DNA of 64,000 nt from Porphyra umbilicalis (GCA_002049455.2 KV918923.1:62001-126000), one strand, 5' to 3'. Shown: positions 23,109 to 34,366, counted from the first letter of the stretch. Notes: generated by a model not told the origin, from the sequence alone. Numbers and translations: made by a program.

Positions 23109-24010
23109 ATGGCCGATGGCCACAACGGCTACCACCGGCAGCTCGGCACCACGGTGACGGCGGGCCACATGGGCTTGGCTCTGGCCTCGTCACGGCCGAC
23201 CCCTGCTGACTACGAGTCCAAGGAGAACCTGCGCGCGCAGGCGAGGGCGGCGGCAATCGTAGACGACGACGAGGTGTCGCTCGTCGGGCCGGTGCCTCTT
23301 GGCCCTGGTTGTGGTCGCAATGCCGCTCGCGGCTCGGCGGCTGCCGCGCACCCGTACGGCGGAGTTGGATCCACCCCCGGCGACGGGCATCCCTACTTCG
23401 AGGGGGTGCCCCTTGCGGGCACGCGGGCACGGAGCTTTGCTGGCGGTTTGGGGGCTAGCGCAGCTGCCGGCGGGTACTCGGCGGGCCCGCAGGCGTGCCA
23501 CACGCAGTCTTTCTCGCGTCAAGTCGACAACCACGACGGTTACGTGGGCCCGCCGATTGGGCCAATGGCGACGCACCCGGACGGCATGGCGCGCGGCGCG
23601 TGGTCGGCCGCGTCGGTGTACGGGGGGCGCTCGATTGCCCGGCCGCCGCCGGTGATGCAGTCCCAGACCTGGTCTGCTTCGGCCGGTATGGCCGCAACGA
23701 GCCCGGCCGCCGCTGCCCAGTGGCCCGGGCGGGGCGCGTCGTACTCGTTGACTGGCTCGGTGCCGCCAATTCCCAACGGCGTCGGCGCGGAAAACGTGGA
23801 CGAATTACTGGCCACCCCCCCCCACCTCACGGGGCACCGGCGGCCTACGTCTCCCACCGGGCTTCCCCCCCGCGCTCCCCACCGACCATCGCGCCCAACC
23901 ACGCCGCCTTCCACTCTTGCTGCTCCGCCTGCTCGCCGTTTGGCGGCGACGCCACCCCCCCGTCGACCTGCACCCGAGATTGGGCGTGGGCCGAGCGCGA
24001 CAGTGTCCGT

Positions 24011-24055
<45 letters not shown>

Positions 24056-26033
24056 AGCAACTGCCCCCGGCCGTCGTGCTCGGTCTGCGGCTGCGTGTCG
24101 GCGCCCATCGGCTGGGCGCCGGTCGGAGCGATGCCCGACAGTGGGCGCGGACGACGAGCCGTCCATCCCTGAGGCGGCGTCGCTGTCCGCCGCGGCCGCG
24201 CCGTCCAAACGCGCGACCAAGCGCAAGGCACCCGTCAAGTCGGGCGGCAGCCGGGCGCCCAAGGCGGCGCGCAAGGCCGGCGCCGCCGCGGCCGCCCCCC
24301 CGACGGCGGTGGTGGCGGTCGACCGGATCGATACGAGCAAGCTGTCAGCCGAGGGCAAGGCCATGTTCGACGTGCTGCTGCTGTTGTTGGAGCCGGCGCT
24401 TGTGCAGCTGGCGGAGCAGGCGGCCTCCCTCTCCGACCTCAATCACGTCGTCAAGCGGCTGGCCAAGGGCGCCGACACGCAGGGCGAGCTCTGCCAGCGC
24501 GTCGCGTCCAGCGTGGCCGTGATGAACAAAAACATCAACCTGATCGATCTAACCAAGCCGCTGGACCGGGAGGAGCCGACCAACTCGCACGAGGCGGACA
24601 TGGCCGAGGCCCTCAAGAACCAGGAGAAGTTGGCGGTGTCCCGCAACCACTTCCAGCGCACCACCAAGCAGCAGATGGGTACGACCGACGTCACCGCGCG
24701 CTTCTTCAAGTGCAGCGCCGATCACGTCGAGATGATGCTGCAGTGCATCATGGAGTCGCAGCGGATGAGCGAGGAGGAGGCGGGCGCCTACGCGATGCTG
24801 TTCATCAAGCTCCCCAACCAGTCGAAGACGGACTGTGCGAGTGAGCGCGTGAGCGAGGTCATTTTGCGTTCCAAGAACCACCTGACGCAGAAGCTGACCA
24901 CGATTGTCACCAAGGCGTACTGCGAGGCGGTCGGCATCTCCCTGCCAACCCCCAAGAAGCGCTCCAAGCGCGCCTCGACGGCGCCCATCCCGGCGGCCGC
25001 GAAGAAGCGGGGCGGCAAGCCCTCGGACGAGATCAAATCTAGGTTCAAGGGCAAGGCGTCTTCCCAGGTCAAGGCCGACGCGCGGGCCTCGTTGGCTGAG
25101 CGCTCCAAGCACAAGCGCGCCGCGTCGGCCACCGACCAGCCGGGGGTGCACGGCGACGCCTCCGTCAGCAGCTCCACGCGGGCGATCGTCCCCCGCAAAG
25201 AGGCACTGGAGTGGCTGGAGGGCAGGGCGTATGCCGAGAAGGACCGCGGCTTCAAGGGAATCGTCGCCTCGTGCGAGGCGATGGCCGCGTTCTTGGACGC
25301 GGGGAGTCGCATCGTCATGCCGACCAACGTGGGGGAGGAGAAGTACATCTTCTGCCCCCTCGGCTACCCGGCGCTAGCGGGCGCCATTATGCGCGCTGTG
25401 TTCGAGAAGGCGGCCGGCGTCAAGCCGATGCGCCGCAGCGGGATCGACGACGGGGTGTACGAAAACTACGTCAACGAGCTGGCGCGGCAGCACAAGTGGC
25501 AGCCAAAAGACGGCGCCGTCCACCGCGGCATGAAGCTGTCCGATGGGAAGGACCCGAAGCGCGCCAGGCTCATCTCGACCGCCGCGCCCGAGGCCAAGGC
25601 GGCCGCGGCCGTGCTCGACCGCGACGCCAACGCCGGCGCCCAGAGCGCCGACGAGTACGAAGGCGGTGACGCTGACGAGGCCCTTTTCGTCGGCACCCGG
25701 TTGGGTGGCGAGCAGCAGAAACGTGACAAGCGGCCGGCGGGCGGCTGGTCGGGAAGCGTCGACGCGGACGGCCACCTCTCCAACGGGCGGGGCTCGGGCG
25801 GGAGCCGGCGGGGCGAGTCGGGCGTCAAGGCGCGGGGGGGGCACAACTTTGATATGGACGAGTACCTGGTCGGCGACGGGGACATGGCCGAGGGGGACGA
25901 CAGCAGCGGTGGGAGTGAGAGTGACAAGCAGGGCACCGAGGGAGAGGGCTCGGAGGAGAAGGGCAGTGGCGGGGAGGGTGGCGAGTCGGATGAGAGTGGC
26001 GAGGATTCTGAGGACTCGGAGGACTCGGAGTGA
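23109..26033 (+). CDS. Unidentified 974-residue protein with poly-Pro tract and acidic tail
   Basis: Single-exon frame from ATG 23109 to TGA 26031-26033. The N-terminal third is Gly/Ala/Pro-rich and carries a CCG-encoded poly-Pro run. A Lys/Arg-rich linker follows (TKRKAPVKSGG; about residues 360-395), then a Leu-rich helical segment (MFDVLLLLLEPALVQLAEQAA), a central ordered region rich in charged helices, a second basic stretch (PKKRSKRAST), and a folded-looking segment around FLDAGSRIVMPTNVGEEKYIFCPLGYPALAGA. The last 60 residues are an acidic Ser/Glu/Gly/Asp tail. The basic patches and acidic tail suggest a nuclear, DNA- or chromatin-associated protein. It is divergently arranged with the Plavaka-like transposase inside the same pair of flanking repeats, so it may be the element's second gene. 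I do not recognise the family. Confidence 0.7.
24009..24052 (+). repeat. (CCG)n microsatellite encoding poly-Pro
   Basis: About 14 consecutive CCG triplets within the 23.1-26.0 kb gene. The reading frame on both sides is maintained. Confidence 0.85.
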
Positions 26034-26514
26034 GCGCATGTGGGTTGGTCGACCGGGTTAAGACGGAGCGCCGTACGGCGGCGGTTGCTGGTGAGTGCTC
26101 TGCCATCGCGGGCACCCAGAGCCCACTTTTTCTATTCTTCTCCCCCCGGTTCCGCGTGTCATTGCTCGGCCGGGCCTGGACAAAATGCATCAGTCTGCAC
26201 CTTTCCATGCTCCCCAGCCGGTGCCAATCATTTCCAAGCGGGATAAAGCTGCAGAAAGGCTGTAGCGCTTGTCAGAGCGCTCACAACCGCATCGTGCACC
26301 ATGGCGTGGTACAGCGCCCGCTCTCGCCTGGCGACCTCCGACAGCTCCTACCAGGTTCTGGGTCCGGGCTTATCCACTTGCCGCTCGCATGCACTTCGAT
26401 TGCAGCAGGGGCCCATTTCAACTGCATTCCCACTCTGAGCCTAGTAGTACTGACGGACAACTGCAGTACACAGCCAGAGTGCATATCAGTGTTTGGCCAG
26501 GAGAGCGTCTCACG

Positions 26515-26670
26515 GGACGCTCTCTCGTGACTGCGCGCGTTGGGGAGGTTCCCCGACGCGCCCAACGCGCCCGATTCCCCAACATGTCCCCCAACAAACC
26601 CCGACGAACCGGGTGCCTGTTGGAACAACGAGTCCCAACGCTTTTGGGACATGTTGGGGAAAACATCAAC
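26515..26670. repeat. GTTGGGG/CCCAACG-rich block, right of the acidic-tail gene
   Basis: Counterpart of the block at 16.5 kb. It contains CCCCAACATGTCCC and its inverted partner GGGACATGTTGGGG (26646-26659), so it can form a hairpin, and it shares the 20-bp inverted match with 16581-16600. Confidence 0.5.
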
Positions 26671-28717
26671 CACTGACGACGCGACTGCTTTGTTTTTTCG
26701 CCGAAACGAAAGCGTGCCAGCTGTGCGGCAGGCCTGGCGGGAACGGATCGATTCCTGGCTCACCAGTGGCCCGAGAATCAGGCCCCAGCACCCCCAGTAG
26801 GCGTCCTTCCTCCGGCGATACCACCTGTTCGGGACCCACCGGGTGCTTGACAAACGAGAGGTGGGCTTGCGACGCCAGATCATATCCTATCTTGCATAGA
26901 TTCTAGTTGCGTGTGCAGGCCTGCTGGCCTCAACCGCATGAAAATATCCGAAAGAGGCTGCGAACCGTCCCGGTGGCGGCCCTGGCATCATCGGCAGATG
27001 ATCTGCGAGCGTCGGCGCCCTATCGGACCTGTGCGACGTTTGCCACGTCGGCGCGTTGGCGCTCGCCGTGTCGGCGCTGCTGGCCCGCCACCGCTGGGGG
27101 GCCGAGACGCGCCGCCCGGCCGGGGACCCAACGTCGCGCCGTTGTCGACGACAACGCGTCGCCCGACGGGCGCGTGCGTGGGGGCCGCGTCTAGCGTCAA
27201 TGGCGAGACACGTCCCCCAACCCGACGGTCCGGCTTGGCACCAGCGCGTCACGGGCGCGACCGACCGACTCACCGCGCGGCGGGCGGCGCGGCCGGTCGT
27301 GACAGACGGATCATCCGTCTGGGGATGATCCCCGGGGCACCGTCCGCTGCCTGCTGGAACGCGACCTCCATCATGGGGTACGTACCATCGGCAGAATCCC
27401 CATCCAAACGGATTTTAGATGGGGCTTGGATGTTGTCACCAGGGTTTCCCAAGCGTAAGTAGTCCAAGCGTATCTCGTGCGTAAGTTTCAAGCGAAACTC
27501 GCATTCGCTTGGAAATCGTGTGCCCAGTCAAATACGCCATTCGCTTAGTTTTGGAAGTCAGCACATACGCTATCCCACGTTCTTCAAGCGAGTTTCCGAA
27601 TCTTGTCAGTAGTCCCCCTACCTTGAAAATTACGTACCAAATTGGGGGGTGCCACACTGGCGCACCAGCAGCGGCAGGCGGCGACCTGCAACATTTTACC
27701 AGCAGGTTTCCTGCAGGTCAAAAACAATAAAGGCTTATCGTGGGCAGAAAAAAACGGGGGATCACGCTGGAAATTTTTGGCACAAGATCCTCGCACCGTC
27801 ACGGTGCTTTCCATGAAAGAAAAGCACCGGTCCTCCGTTTTTTTTTTGCATAAATGCACGACAATGAGCTGCTCCGCAGATCTCTGCTGCAGGAAATCAT
27901 GCTGCTCGTGGCTCACGCGGCCACTTTTCCAGACCTGCAAGCAGTCTGTAACACGCCATTGCAGAGGATTCGCAGATCTGTAAGGTACACGGTCTAAGCC
28001 CCACTGCGCCGTGGCGGACCGCGTGGGGAACGCCCCCCCGAGAGACACCGGGCCCCGTGCGCACCCCCCCAGAGACCACAGGCCCTGCGTGTCCGTGGTT
28101 AGGCCAGGTCCCCGACATGCTGCTCTGGTTAGGCCCGGTCCCCGACATGCCGGTCCTGGCGATGTCCAACTCGCCGCGCACAATGCAGCGGGAGGCCACC
28201 GCGCGGTGGCGTTGCGCCCCGCGCGTGGGTCTCTCTGTGCACGGACGACGACGACGTGGTTGGCCCGGCGGCACGGGGCACCCGCGCCGCGCCTCGGTGG
28301 CGCCGACGAGCCCGCGGTCGACCGGCCGAGCACACCCCACACTGGATCAACACACGGGCACGCTGGTGTTTCTTTCGCGCCTGCCGCACTTGGCTATACA
28401 GTACACCACTGGCGGCAGCGGGGGTGGCTGCTGCGCGTCCCCGTCCCTCCTTCCCCCGATGTGCACGCGCCACACCTCGACCTCGCCCCAACCGGCACGT
28501 CGACCGCCCACCACCACCGCCCGGCGGGCAGTGGTGGCCCCGCCCCTGTCCCCGTCGCCGCTGGGCAGCGGCGGCGGGGGCCACGCCACCCCACCGCCCG
28601 CGTCCGTGCGGCGGCGGCAGGGGCGGGGCCCCTCCGCGCATCCCCCCCCCCCGCCCCCCCCTCTGGCCGCCGACCCCCGCGACGGTCCGACGACGGTCCC
28701 CCTCCCCCTCCCCCTCC
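26671..28717. other. Intergenic, no recognisable gene
   Basis: GC content varies strongly. At 27450-27610 there is a cluster of short AAGCG-containing words in both orientations (CCAAGCG, TCAAGCGA, TTCGCTT), resembling subterminal transposon motifs. At 28095-28160 a roughly 37-bp GGTTAGGC-CCCCGACATGC unit occurs twice. No gene is recognised. Confidence 0.4.
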
Positions 28718-29845
28718 TCAGTTGCGCAGTTGGCGCCCCCCCCCCCCACAGCGACGGCACACGAGGCGCCCCTGTCCCGCACACAGGGTGCACCCCCCCC
28801 CCTCCCCCCCCCCCCCCCGGTCGCCCCCCCCACACCGGTGGCACGCCTTGGTCCCCCCCCCGTTGCACAGGCGGCACGGCATGGTGTGCGCCGCGTCCGC
28901 GCCCGCCGCCGCCCCCCCCTCGTCCGCCACCAGCACCTGCCCCTGCCACGCAGCAGCGCCACGCAGGAGCGCCGCCCACTCGGCGTCGAGCGGCCCCGCC
29001 GCGCCGAGGCGCTCGTACGCCGCCCACACGCCCTCCAGGTCCCACGCGCCCGTGTCGGTCGCGTTTTCCCCCCGCCCCACCGACCCGTCATGCCCGTCGG
29101 TCGTTGCCCCCCCGCCCCCCCGTCGCCGCTGTGGCCGTCACGGAGGCCCACCCACGCGGGCGCCCCGTCCGCACACAACCCCCGCGGGTGCGTGCGCGTC
29201 GTCACCAGCCCCCCGCCGCCCGTCACGCGGTAGGCGACAAAGGAGACGGCGGCGCCGTGGCGGGCGACCAGCTGCCGCGCCGCCGCGGTCGCCATGTCGT
29301 GGCGGGGAAAGGCGAGCGTCGTCGGCGTGTCCGCGTCGAGGCGCACGACGTGGCCGTCGAGCAGCTCAATGGCCGTGCGCGTCGGACAGTGGACGCGGAG
29401 GAGGTGCGTGCCGGGCGGCAGCGCCTCGGAGGCGGGAGGGGGGGGCGGGGGGCGGGGGGGTCACCGCCGTGGATGGGGCCCCCGACGCGCCCGCCGCCGC
29501 CACGCCGGCCGACGAGAGGCCGAGCGCGGCCGCCCCGGCAACGGCGGCGAGCGACGCAACGGCGGCGGTGGCGGCGGTCCAGCCGGCCGACCCGCCGGCG
29601 GCGGCCGCCACCTCGGCACCCACAGCGGCGGGCGGCGACGCTGCCGCCGTCGCTGCGGCTGCCGCCGCCGCCGCCTCGGCGAGGAGCGTCAGCGGGGCCG
29701 TGCCCCACTCGGCCACCGCCACGACGGGCGGGCGGCGGTGGCGGGCGGCGGCCGGGCGGCCGCCGCGGCGCGGCAGCAGCCGGTGGGGTGGGGCGGCGGC
29801 GCGGAGACGCGCCGGGGTGGGGGGGACAAACGCGGCGGCGGCCAT
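28718..29845 (-). CDS. DnaJ-type CxxCxGxG zinc-finger protein, probably plastid targeted
   Basis: The C-terminus has four consecutive zinc-binding motifs: CRLCNGGG, CHRCGGGD, CTLCAGQG and CRRCGGGG, ending at TGA 28718-28720. This is the arrangement of the DnaJ cysteine-rich domain without a J-domain, as in small plastid proteins of the BSD2/PSA2 type that assist folding of photosynthetic complexes. The N-terminus from ATG 29845 (MAAAAFVPPTPARLRAAAPP) is rich in Ala, Arg and Pro, has an early Phe and no acids, which fits a transit peptide. A small-residue hydrophobic stretch follows (about residues 95-125). The middle contains an ordered segment (THLLRVHC, VRLDADTPTTLAFPRHDM). The frame changes at G/C-runs near 29440-29460 and 29105-29120, so the model needs homopolymer checking. 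Specific partner unknown. Confidence 0.6.
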
Positions 29846-29946
29846 GACGCCAAGGGTGGGGGGCCCGCGCCGTTGGCGCCGCGCCGGCCGGCGGCGTGGT
29901 GCGCGCCGGCGGCGCCGGCGGCGTGGCGGCGGCGACCGACCGTCGG

Positions 29947-30279
29947 GCAGCCGACGGCGAGCAAGGCGGGGGGGAGGGGCGGCAAGGAGGACACGGTGGG
30001 GGGGTTGCCCGTCGGCCGGCGGCGGGGCGACGGGGCGGGGGGGCCGTGCAGGAAATGGCAGCCGACGGCGAGCAAGGCGGGGGGGAGGGGTGGCAGGGAG
30101 GACACGGTGGGGGGGTTGCCCGTCGGCCGGCGGCGGGGCGACGGGGCGGGGGGGCCGTGCAGGAAATGGCAGCCGACGGCGAGCAAGGCGGGAGGGAGGG
30201 GCGGCAGGGAGGACACGGTGGGGGGGTTGCCCGTCGGCCGGCGGCGGGGCGACGGGGCGGGGGGGCCGTGCAGGAAAAG
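29947..30279. repeat. Three tandem copies of a 111-bp minisatellite
   Basis: Units start at 29947, 30058 and 30169 (GCAGCCGACGGCGAGCAAGG), a constant 111-bp period with few differences. 111 is a multiple of three, so all frames stay open through it, which produces misleading long ORFs on both strands. It lies about 100 bp upstream of the DnaJ-type gene's start. Confidence 0.9.
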
Positions 30280-31102
30280 GCGGGGGGGGGGGGGACGCGC
30301 GGCCGCGCGCCGCCCGCGGCGCCGGGCGAGCCCGCGGGGGACGCGTGCACCCCCGCCGCCGGTCGGCTGCCGACCGGCGCGCCGCGTGCCGCGGCGGGGG
30401 GGCGGCGCAGAGTGGAAGCTGACGCCGCCCCCGCCGCGCAGCGGCGCGGCAGGGGCCCCCGCGCGCGCGGCGCGGCGGCCGCAGCGCCGCAGCCGCCTGC
30501 CGCCCCGCGCCGCCGTGCGTCTGCCCGGCGGCACCCGTGCGGCACGCGGCGGCCGCCCGGCGGGCGCCCCGCGAGACAGATCCGCCGCCGCGTGTGGGGC
30601 CATTTGGAGCCACGTCAGCCGTCCTTCCAATAGTATCTCCTCCGCTCCATTCGCGAGCTGAGCAAAGCAACGTGGCGCATACAATTCCAGGCGAGGATCA
30701 CAACAGAAGACAAAGTCCTCTTTGATCCAAGTCGTCTTGTGGGTGTATTATAGCGTGGGCCGACCCTTCCAGTAACAGAAGAGGCCGAGATGTCCCGCCA
30801 CGTGCGCGCGGCGTCGCTGCGCGTGTCGTCACCGCCCCCGTAGCGCCAACTTGCGCTTAACGCTTTGGCTGTGGTTACCCGCCCCCGCCTCGCACCTGTT
30901 GCTGTTGCAACTGGTTGTGGTGAGTCGCTCCTTGGTTCCTGTTGCTGTTTGTCTTTACTCTGGCGGACAACATCCACTCTCTTCTGGGCCACGCGTCCAG
31001 GTTGTACGCCTCTGTGGCGCGGGTGCTTTCGCCCACCCTGCCCGTCCCCCTTACTGCGCGGTCCAATTGGCCCACGGACCGTCCCCCCCCCCCCCTACAA
31101 CC
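30280..31102. other. Intergenic region upstream of RPB4
   Basis: GC-rich to about 30600, then balanced. It lies between the minus-strand DnaJ-type gene and the plus-strand RPB4 gene, so it probably holds divergent promoters and the RPB4 5' leader. A pyrimidine-rich tract directly precedes the RPB4 ATG. No further gene is recognised. Confidence 0.4.
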
Positions 31103-32036
31103 ATGGCGCAAGCCAACGGGACTGGTAACGTCCCCTCCTCCCTCCCCGGCGCCGTGGCCGCCTCGGCCGCCGCGTCGGCCACCGCCGCCGCGCGGGACGA
31201 GGACGCCGCGCAGCTGCGGCTGGGCGTCATGGAAGGGGAGGAGGTGCTCATGATTTCCGAGGCCGCCGCGCTCCTCGCCAAGCGCGAGGCGGACCACGCC
31301 AAACTCGGCCACACCTACTCCCTCGACGTTGTCAATGGGCTCTTCCGCCCCGCCGCCACATACTGCGCCCGCTTTGACCGCATCCAAAACAAGACCGCCG
31401 TCCTCGCCGTCCGCGACACGTTTGACGGGCGGGGGGCGGAGCTGGGGTTGCACCCGTTTGAGGTGGCGCAGCTCGTCAACCTCATGCCAGCAGACGTACG
31501 TGGCCGCCGCGATGGGGGGGGGGGGGGAGTGCACGTGGGTGGTCGAGAGTCTTGGGCCAGGGCAGGGGGAGCAGTGGATGGTGGGATGGACGTCGCAGCA
31601 GCGCCCAGTGGAGCTGCTTGCCGGGCCGGCGGGTGGGTGGGTGGGCGCGGCCTCGTCAGGCAGTGGCGGCCGTGCCGCGTGTGGCGGCGGGGTGACTGGC
31701 ATGGCTAACGTGGCTGCGCTTTGGTGACTCACCTGTCATCCCATCAGGCGCCGTCGTTGCGCCCCTCTGTGGTCTTGTTCTTTTGCTCACTGTTCGCACC
31801 ACGGTGGTCCTCGGCTGGACTCGTGTTCCATCTGCCCGTTGGATTCCTCTCGCTCCTTGTCCGTGCCCCCTTTCCTGCGTCTCCCATATCACGGTATGGG
31901 ATCGGCCGACGGTGTTGTTATCCTCTGGCAGGCGGAAGAAGCCAAGGCCATCATCCCCAGCTTGCGGGAGGAGGGGAAGATTGACAATGACGTGCTCAAC
32001 GGGCTGTTGATGGAGCTGACGACCTTTGCCAAGTGA
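31103..32036 (+). CDS. RPB4: RNA polymerase II subunit RPB4
   Basis: Two exons, 31103-31495 and 31932-32036, joined by a 436-bp GTACGT...CAG intron, give 165 residues. After an Ala-rich N-terminus come LMISEAAALLAKRE, a helical region with ARFDRIQNKTAVLAVRDT, the RPB4 signature FEVAQLVNLMPAD and, across the intron, AEEAKAIIPSL followed by the C-terminal LLMELTTF. This is the HRDC-like fold of RPB4, which pairs with RPB7 to form the Pol II stalk that acts in initiation, termination and mRNA export. The motif set fits RPB4 better than the Pol III homologue RPC17, mainly because of the 'NLMPADAEEAKAIIPSL' segment. The splice junction falls exactly between two codons inside the conserved motif, which makes the model firm. 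The gene is convergent with presenilin. Confidence 0.9.
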
Positions 32037-32434
32037 CCTGGCGAGCGCACTGAGGGACTTTCAGTCGTCTCCTTCATGGTATTGCTCTGCACTAGCTCCA
32101 TGCATTCCTTTGTCTGGTCCTTTGTCTGGTCCACCGACCGTGCGCAACCGGTCGGAGCGGACCGTGCTTGGTCGCGTGCTCGGCGCCAAGTAAATTCACA
32201 CGCAAGCCCCACACGGACCTCCGCATCTCGCCAGGCCAGTCGCCGATCCGCCCACAACTAGGCCTCCGCAACGCTTTTTTCCTCCACCCACAAACCTCTT
32301 GAAACGCGACGCAACCGACTGCCTGCGACGAGAACAGTGTCGATTAGCCAAGGGTAAAAATGCAACTTCAATGTTGTTCACGATAGCAGGATCATACCAA
32401 AACATGTACATGCCACACACACCTCGTGGGCGCC
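32037..32434. other. Convergent 3' intergenic region (RPB4 / presenilin)
   Basis: About 400 bp between two converging genes. Only short frames; it probably holds both 3' UTRs. Confidence 0.5.
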
Positions 32435-33775
32435 CTAGTGGAAGAGCAGCTCTGGCAACAAGTTGGCCGCAAAAGGGTGGATGGCGTATCGTGTCACAAA
32501 GTACACAGCAAGGCCCATGACGATGGAGATGGGCAGCGCCGGCAGCGCCTTGCGGTACACCACCACCAAGAAGAGGGTGCCAACCAGTCCCGCCACAATC
32601 GACACAAAGGTGGCCACGGCGGTGACAAGCCCGAACCGGCTCGCCGTTGACACGAGCACCGAGTAAAAGACATAGTCACCGAGCCCAAGCTTGAGATGGC
32701 GACCCATCGTGCCAACCCCGCGTCGCTGCCCGCCCGACCCACTGCCCTCTGCGTGGGCATCCACTGCCTGCACGTCCTCCGCGCCGGCATCGGACGACCG
32801 CTGGGCAGTCCCGTTCGGCCCGTTGGACAATGTACCTTCCTGGGCCGATGAGGGTGCGTCGGTGGCTTCCGACGCCGCCGCCGCCGCCGCTGCCGCCGCC
32901 GTCGTGGCGCGCGACTCCCGTGCCGCTCGTGCAGCCCGTCGCGCGTCCTTGACGGCCGCCGCGGCCGCCCGCTCCTCCTCCGCTGCCGCCCGGTCGGCGG
33001 CCGAGCGCTTGGGCGGCACAATCACCGCCGGCTGCGCCGACTCGTCCCGCCCCACTGACGCGGGGTTGGTGTCGTAGACCAGCGCGGGCAGTGGGTCCCC
33101 ACGCTCGCGGGCCATCTCAATGAGCATCCGCAGGGGCCCGTACTTAAAGAGCACCGCAAACAGGTCCCATATGACGAGCGCGCCGAGGACGACCCACGTG
33201 GCCCACTCCGCCAGCGACCGGAAGATGTAGGCCATGAGACTCGACATGACAATGAGATATGCCTGGTTGACCATCCGCGGCGCCTTCCAAAAGATGGCTA
33301 GCATGCCAACCACCGAAAAGTTGATGGTGATGTACACGAGCGTCACCCAGTCCAGCGGGAAGCAGTGGGAACGGGACCACTTGAAGAGGTACTGGCCGCC
33401 CACAAACGCAAACACAAGCAAGGTGGCCAAAAAGAGCCAGCCGAAGATGATGCGCTCCTTGTGGTACTTGTAGAGTAACACTAACACAAACGTGAAGACA
33501 ATCATACAGCCAATGAAGATGCCCAAAAACAAAAAGGCCGTGGTGCGTGAGCGGACATCAGCGTCATTGTCCACAGTCCGCCGCGCGTTCGAGGGCTCGT
33601 CCAACGACAGCGACGTCGCAACGCGCTTGACCTGGCACTTGGCCGAGTCCCCAAACGAGTGCACCAGGTAGATGGAGAGCGTCATGCAAATCATGACGGG
33701 GAGGATAACGCGAAAGAGGGAGCGCGATAGCTCGTCATCGTACTCGGAGCCCCCTCTGCCCCGTCCTTTGCCCAT
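32435..33775 (-). CDS. PSEN: Presenilin, catalytic subunit of gamma-secretase
   Basis: Intronless 446-residue frame with ATG at 33775-33773 in good context and a TAG stop. Nine hydrophobic segments are visible, at about residues 22-43, 78-102, 110-131, 142-163, 171-189, 191-211, 364-384, 385-406 and 412-434. The catalytic aspartates are D204 in TM6 (context VIWDLFAVL, with Trp where animals and plants usually have Tyr) and D367 in TM7 (GLGDYVFYS). The PALP motif is at 412-415. The segment after TM6, KYGPLRMLIEMARERG, is also presenilin-specific and separates it from signal peptide peptidase. The cytosolic loop (about 225-360) is Ala/Arg/Glu-rich and long. Presenilin cleaves type I membrane proteins within the membrane, with nicastrin, APH-1 and PEN-2, which are not in this window. 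All key residues are present, so it should be active. Confidence 0.95.
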   Translation of the reverse strand: MGKGRGRGGSEYDDELSRSLFRVILPVMICMTLSIYLVHSFGDSAKCQVKRVATSLSLDEPSNARRTVDNDADVRSRTTAFLFLGIFIGCMIVFTFVLVLLYKYHKERIIFGWLFLATLLVFAFVGGQYLFKWSRSHCFPLDWVTLVYITINFSVVGMLAIFWKAPRMVNQAYLIVMSSLMAYIFRSLAEWATWVVLGALVIWDLFAVLFKYGPLRMLIEMARERGDPLPALVYDTNPASVGRDESAQPAVIVPPKRSAADRAAAEEERAAAAAVKDARRAARAARESRATTAAAAAAAAASEATDAPSSAQEGTLSNGPNGTAQRSSDAGAEDVQAVDAHAEGSGSGGQRRGVGTMGRHLKLGLGDYVFYSVLVSTASRFGLVTAVATFVSIVAGLVGTLFLVVVYRKALPALPISIVMGLAVYFVTRYAIHPFAANLLPELLFH

Positions 33776-34366
33776 GGTGCCTGCACGGGGAGCGGGGAAG
33801 GGGGGCGGGGGCGCACTCCACGCGCCAGAGGCGCCGCCCGCGACCGCCGCTCGCTTTGCCGCCGCCGACGACAGCGCCCGCACGGCCCGGGTGTGGAAGC
33901 GGCAACAGCAAAGGCGGTGAGTAGCGGCGCAACCGACAGCGGCGGCAGCAGTGGTGGGAGACACAGAGCCGCAGCCACAACGGCAGCGGGGCTAGCCCTG
34001 TAGCCGGCTACAGGGGAGAGCGGGGGGGTGGGGTGGCCGACGCAAGGCCCGCCGTCCTGTTTCGACGCAGCCCTTGCGGCGGCCGTGCGCACTGGCCGCG
34101 GAGTGGCAGCAGCGTGGTCGCCAAGGGCTCGCACGGGCCCCGGCGTGGCCTGGCGTGCGGGTGCGCAGCTGCCGCGCGTACAGTTATTTACACACGGTTG
34201 CCTAGCGCAAAGGCGAAAGATGGACCTGGGTTCGTCGAGGCACAATCAGTGTGACAGGGACGCGCTGGTTGGTTGACAAAAAACAACCAAAATTTAAGGC
34301 TGACATTCGCTGTGTCACAGAGGGGCTGGAGAATCGTGGCAATCAACTCTGTATCGCAAAAGAAAA
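33776..34366. other. Intergenic, upstream of presenilin
   Basis: Probable presenilin promoter and 5' leader. The frame of presenilin stays open upstream to 33964 but lacks conserved sequence. No other gene is recognised. Confidence 0.4.

Noticed and set aside
16426-26700. Exact CACTA termini and target duplication for the Plavaka-like element
   Set aside because: I found related blocks but no outer CACT.../...AGTG pair with matching flanks, so no boundary is claimed.
29947-30279. CRISPR array (also considered for the 520-bp array)
   Set aside because: Units are contiguous without distinct spacers, much longer than CRISPR repeats, and the genome is eukaryotic.
29366-30670. Long overlapping open frames on both strands through the 111-bp repeats
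   Set aside because: A 111-bp stop-free unit repeated three times keeps every frame open. Only the zinc-finger gene downstream has recognisable motifs.
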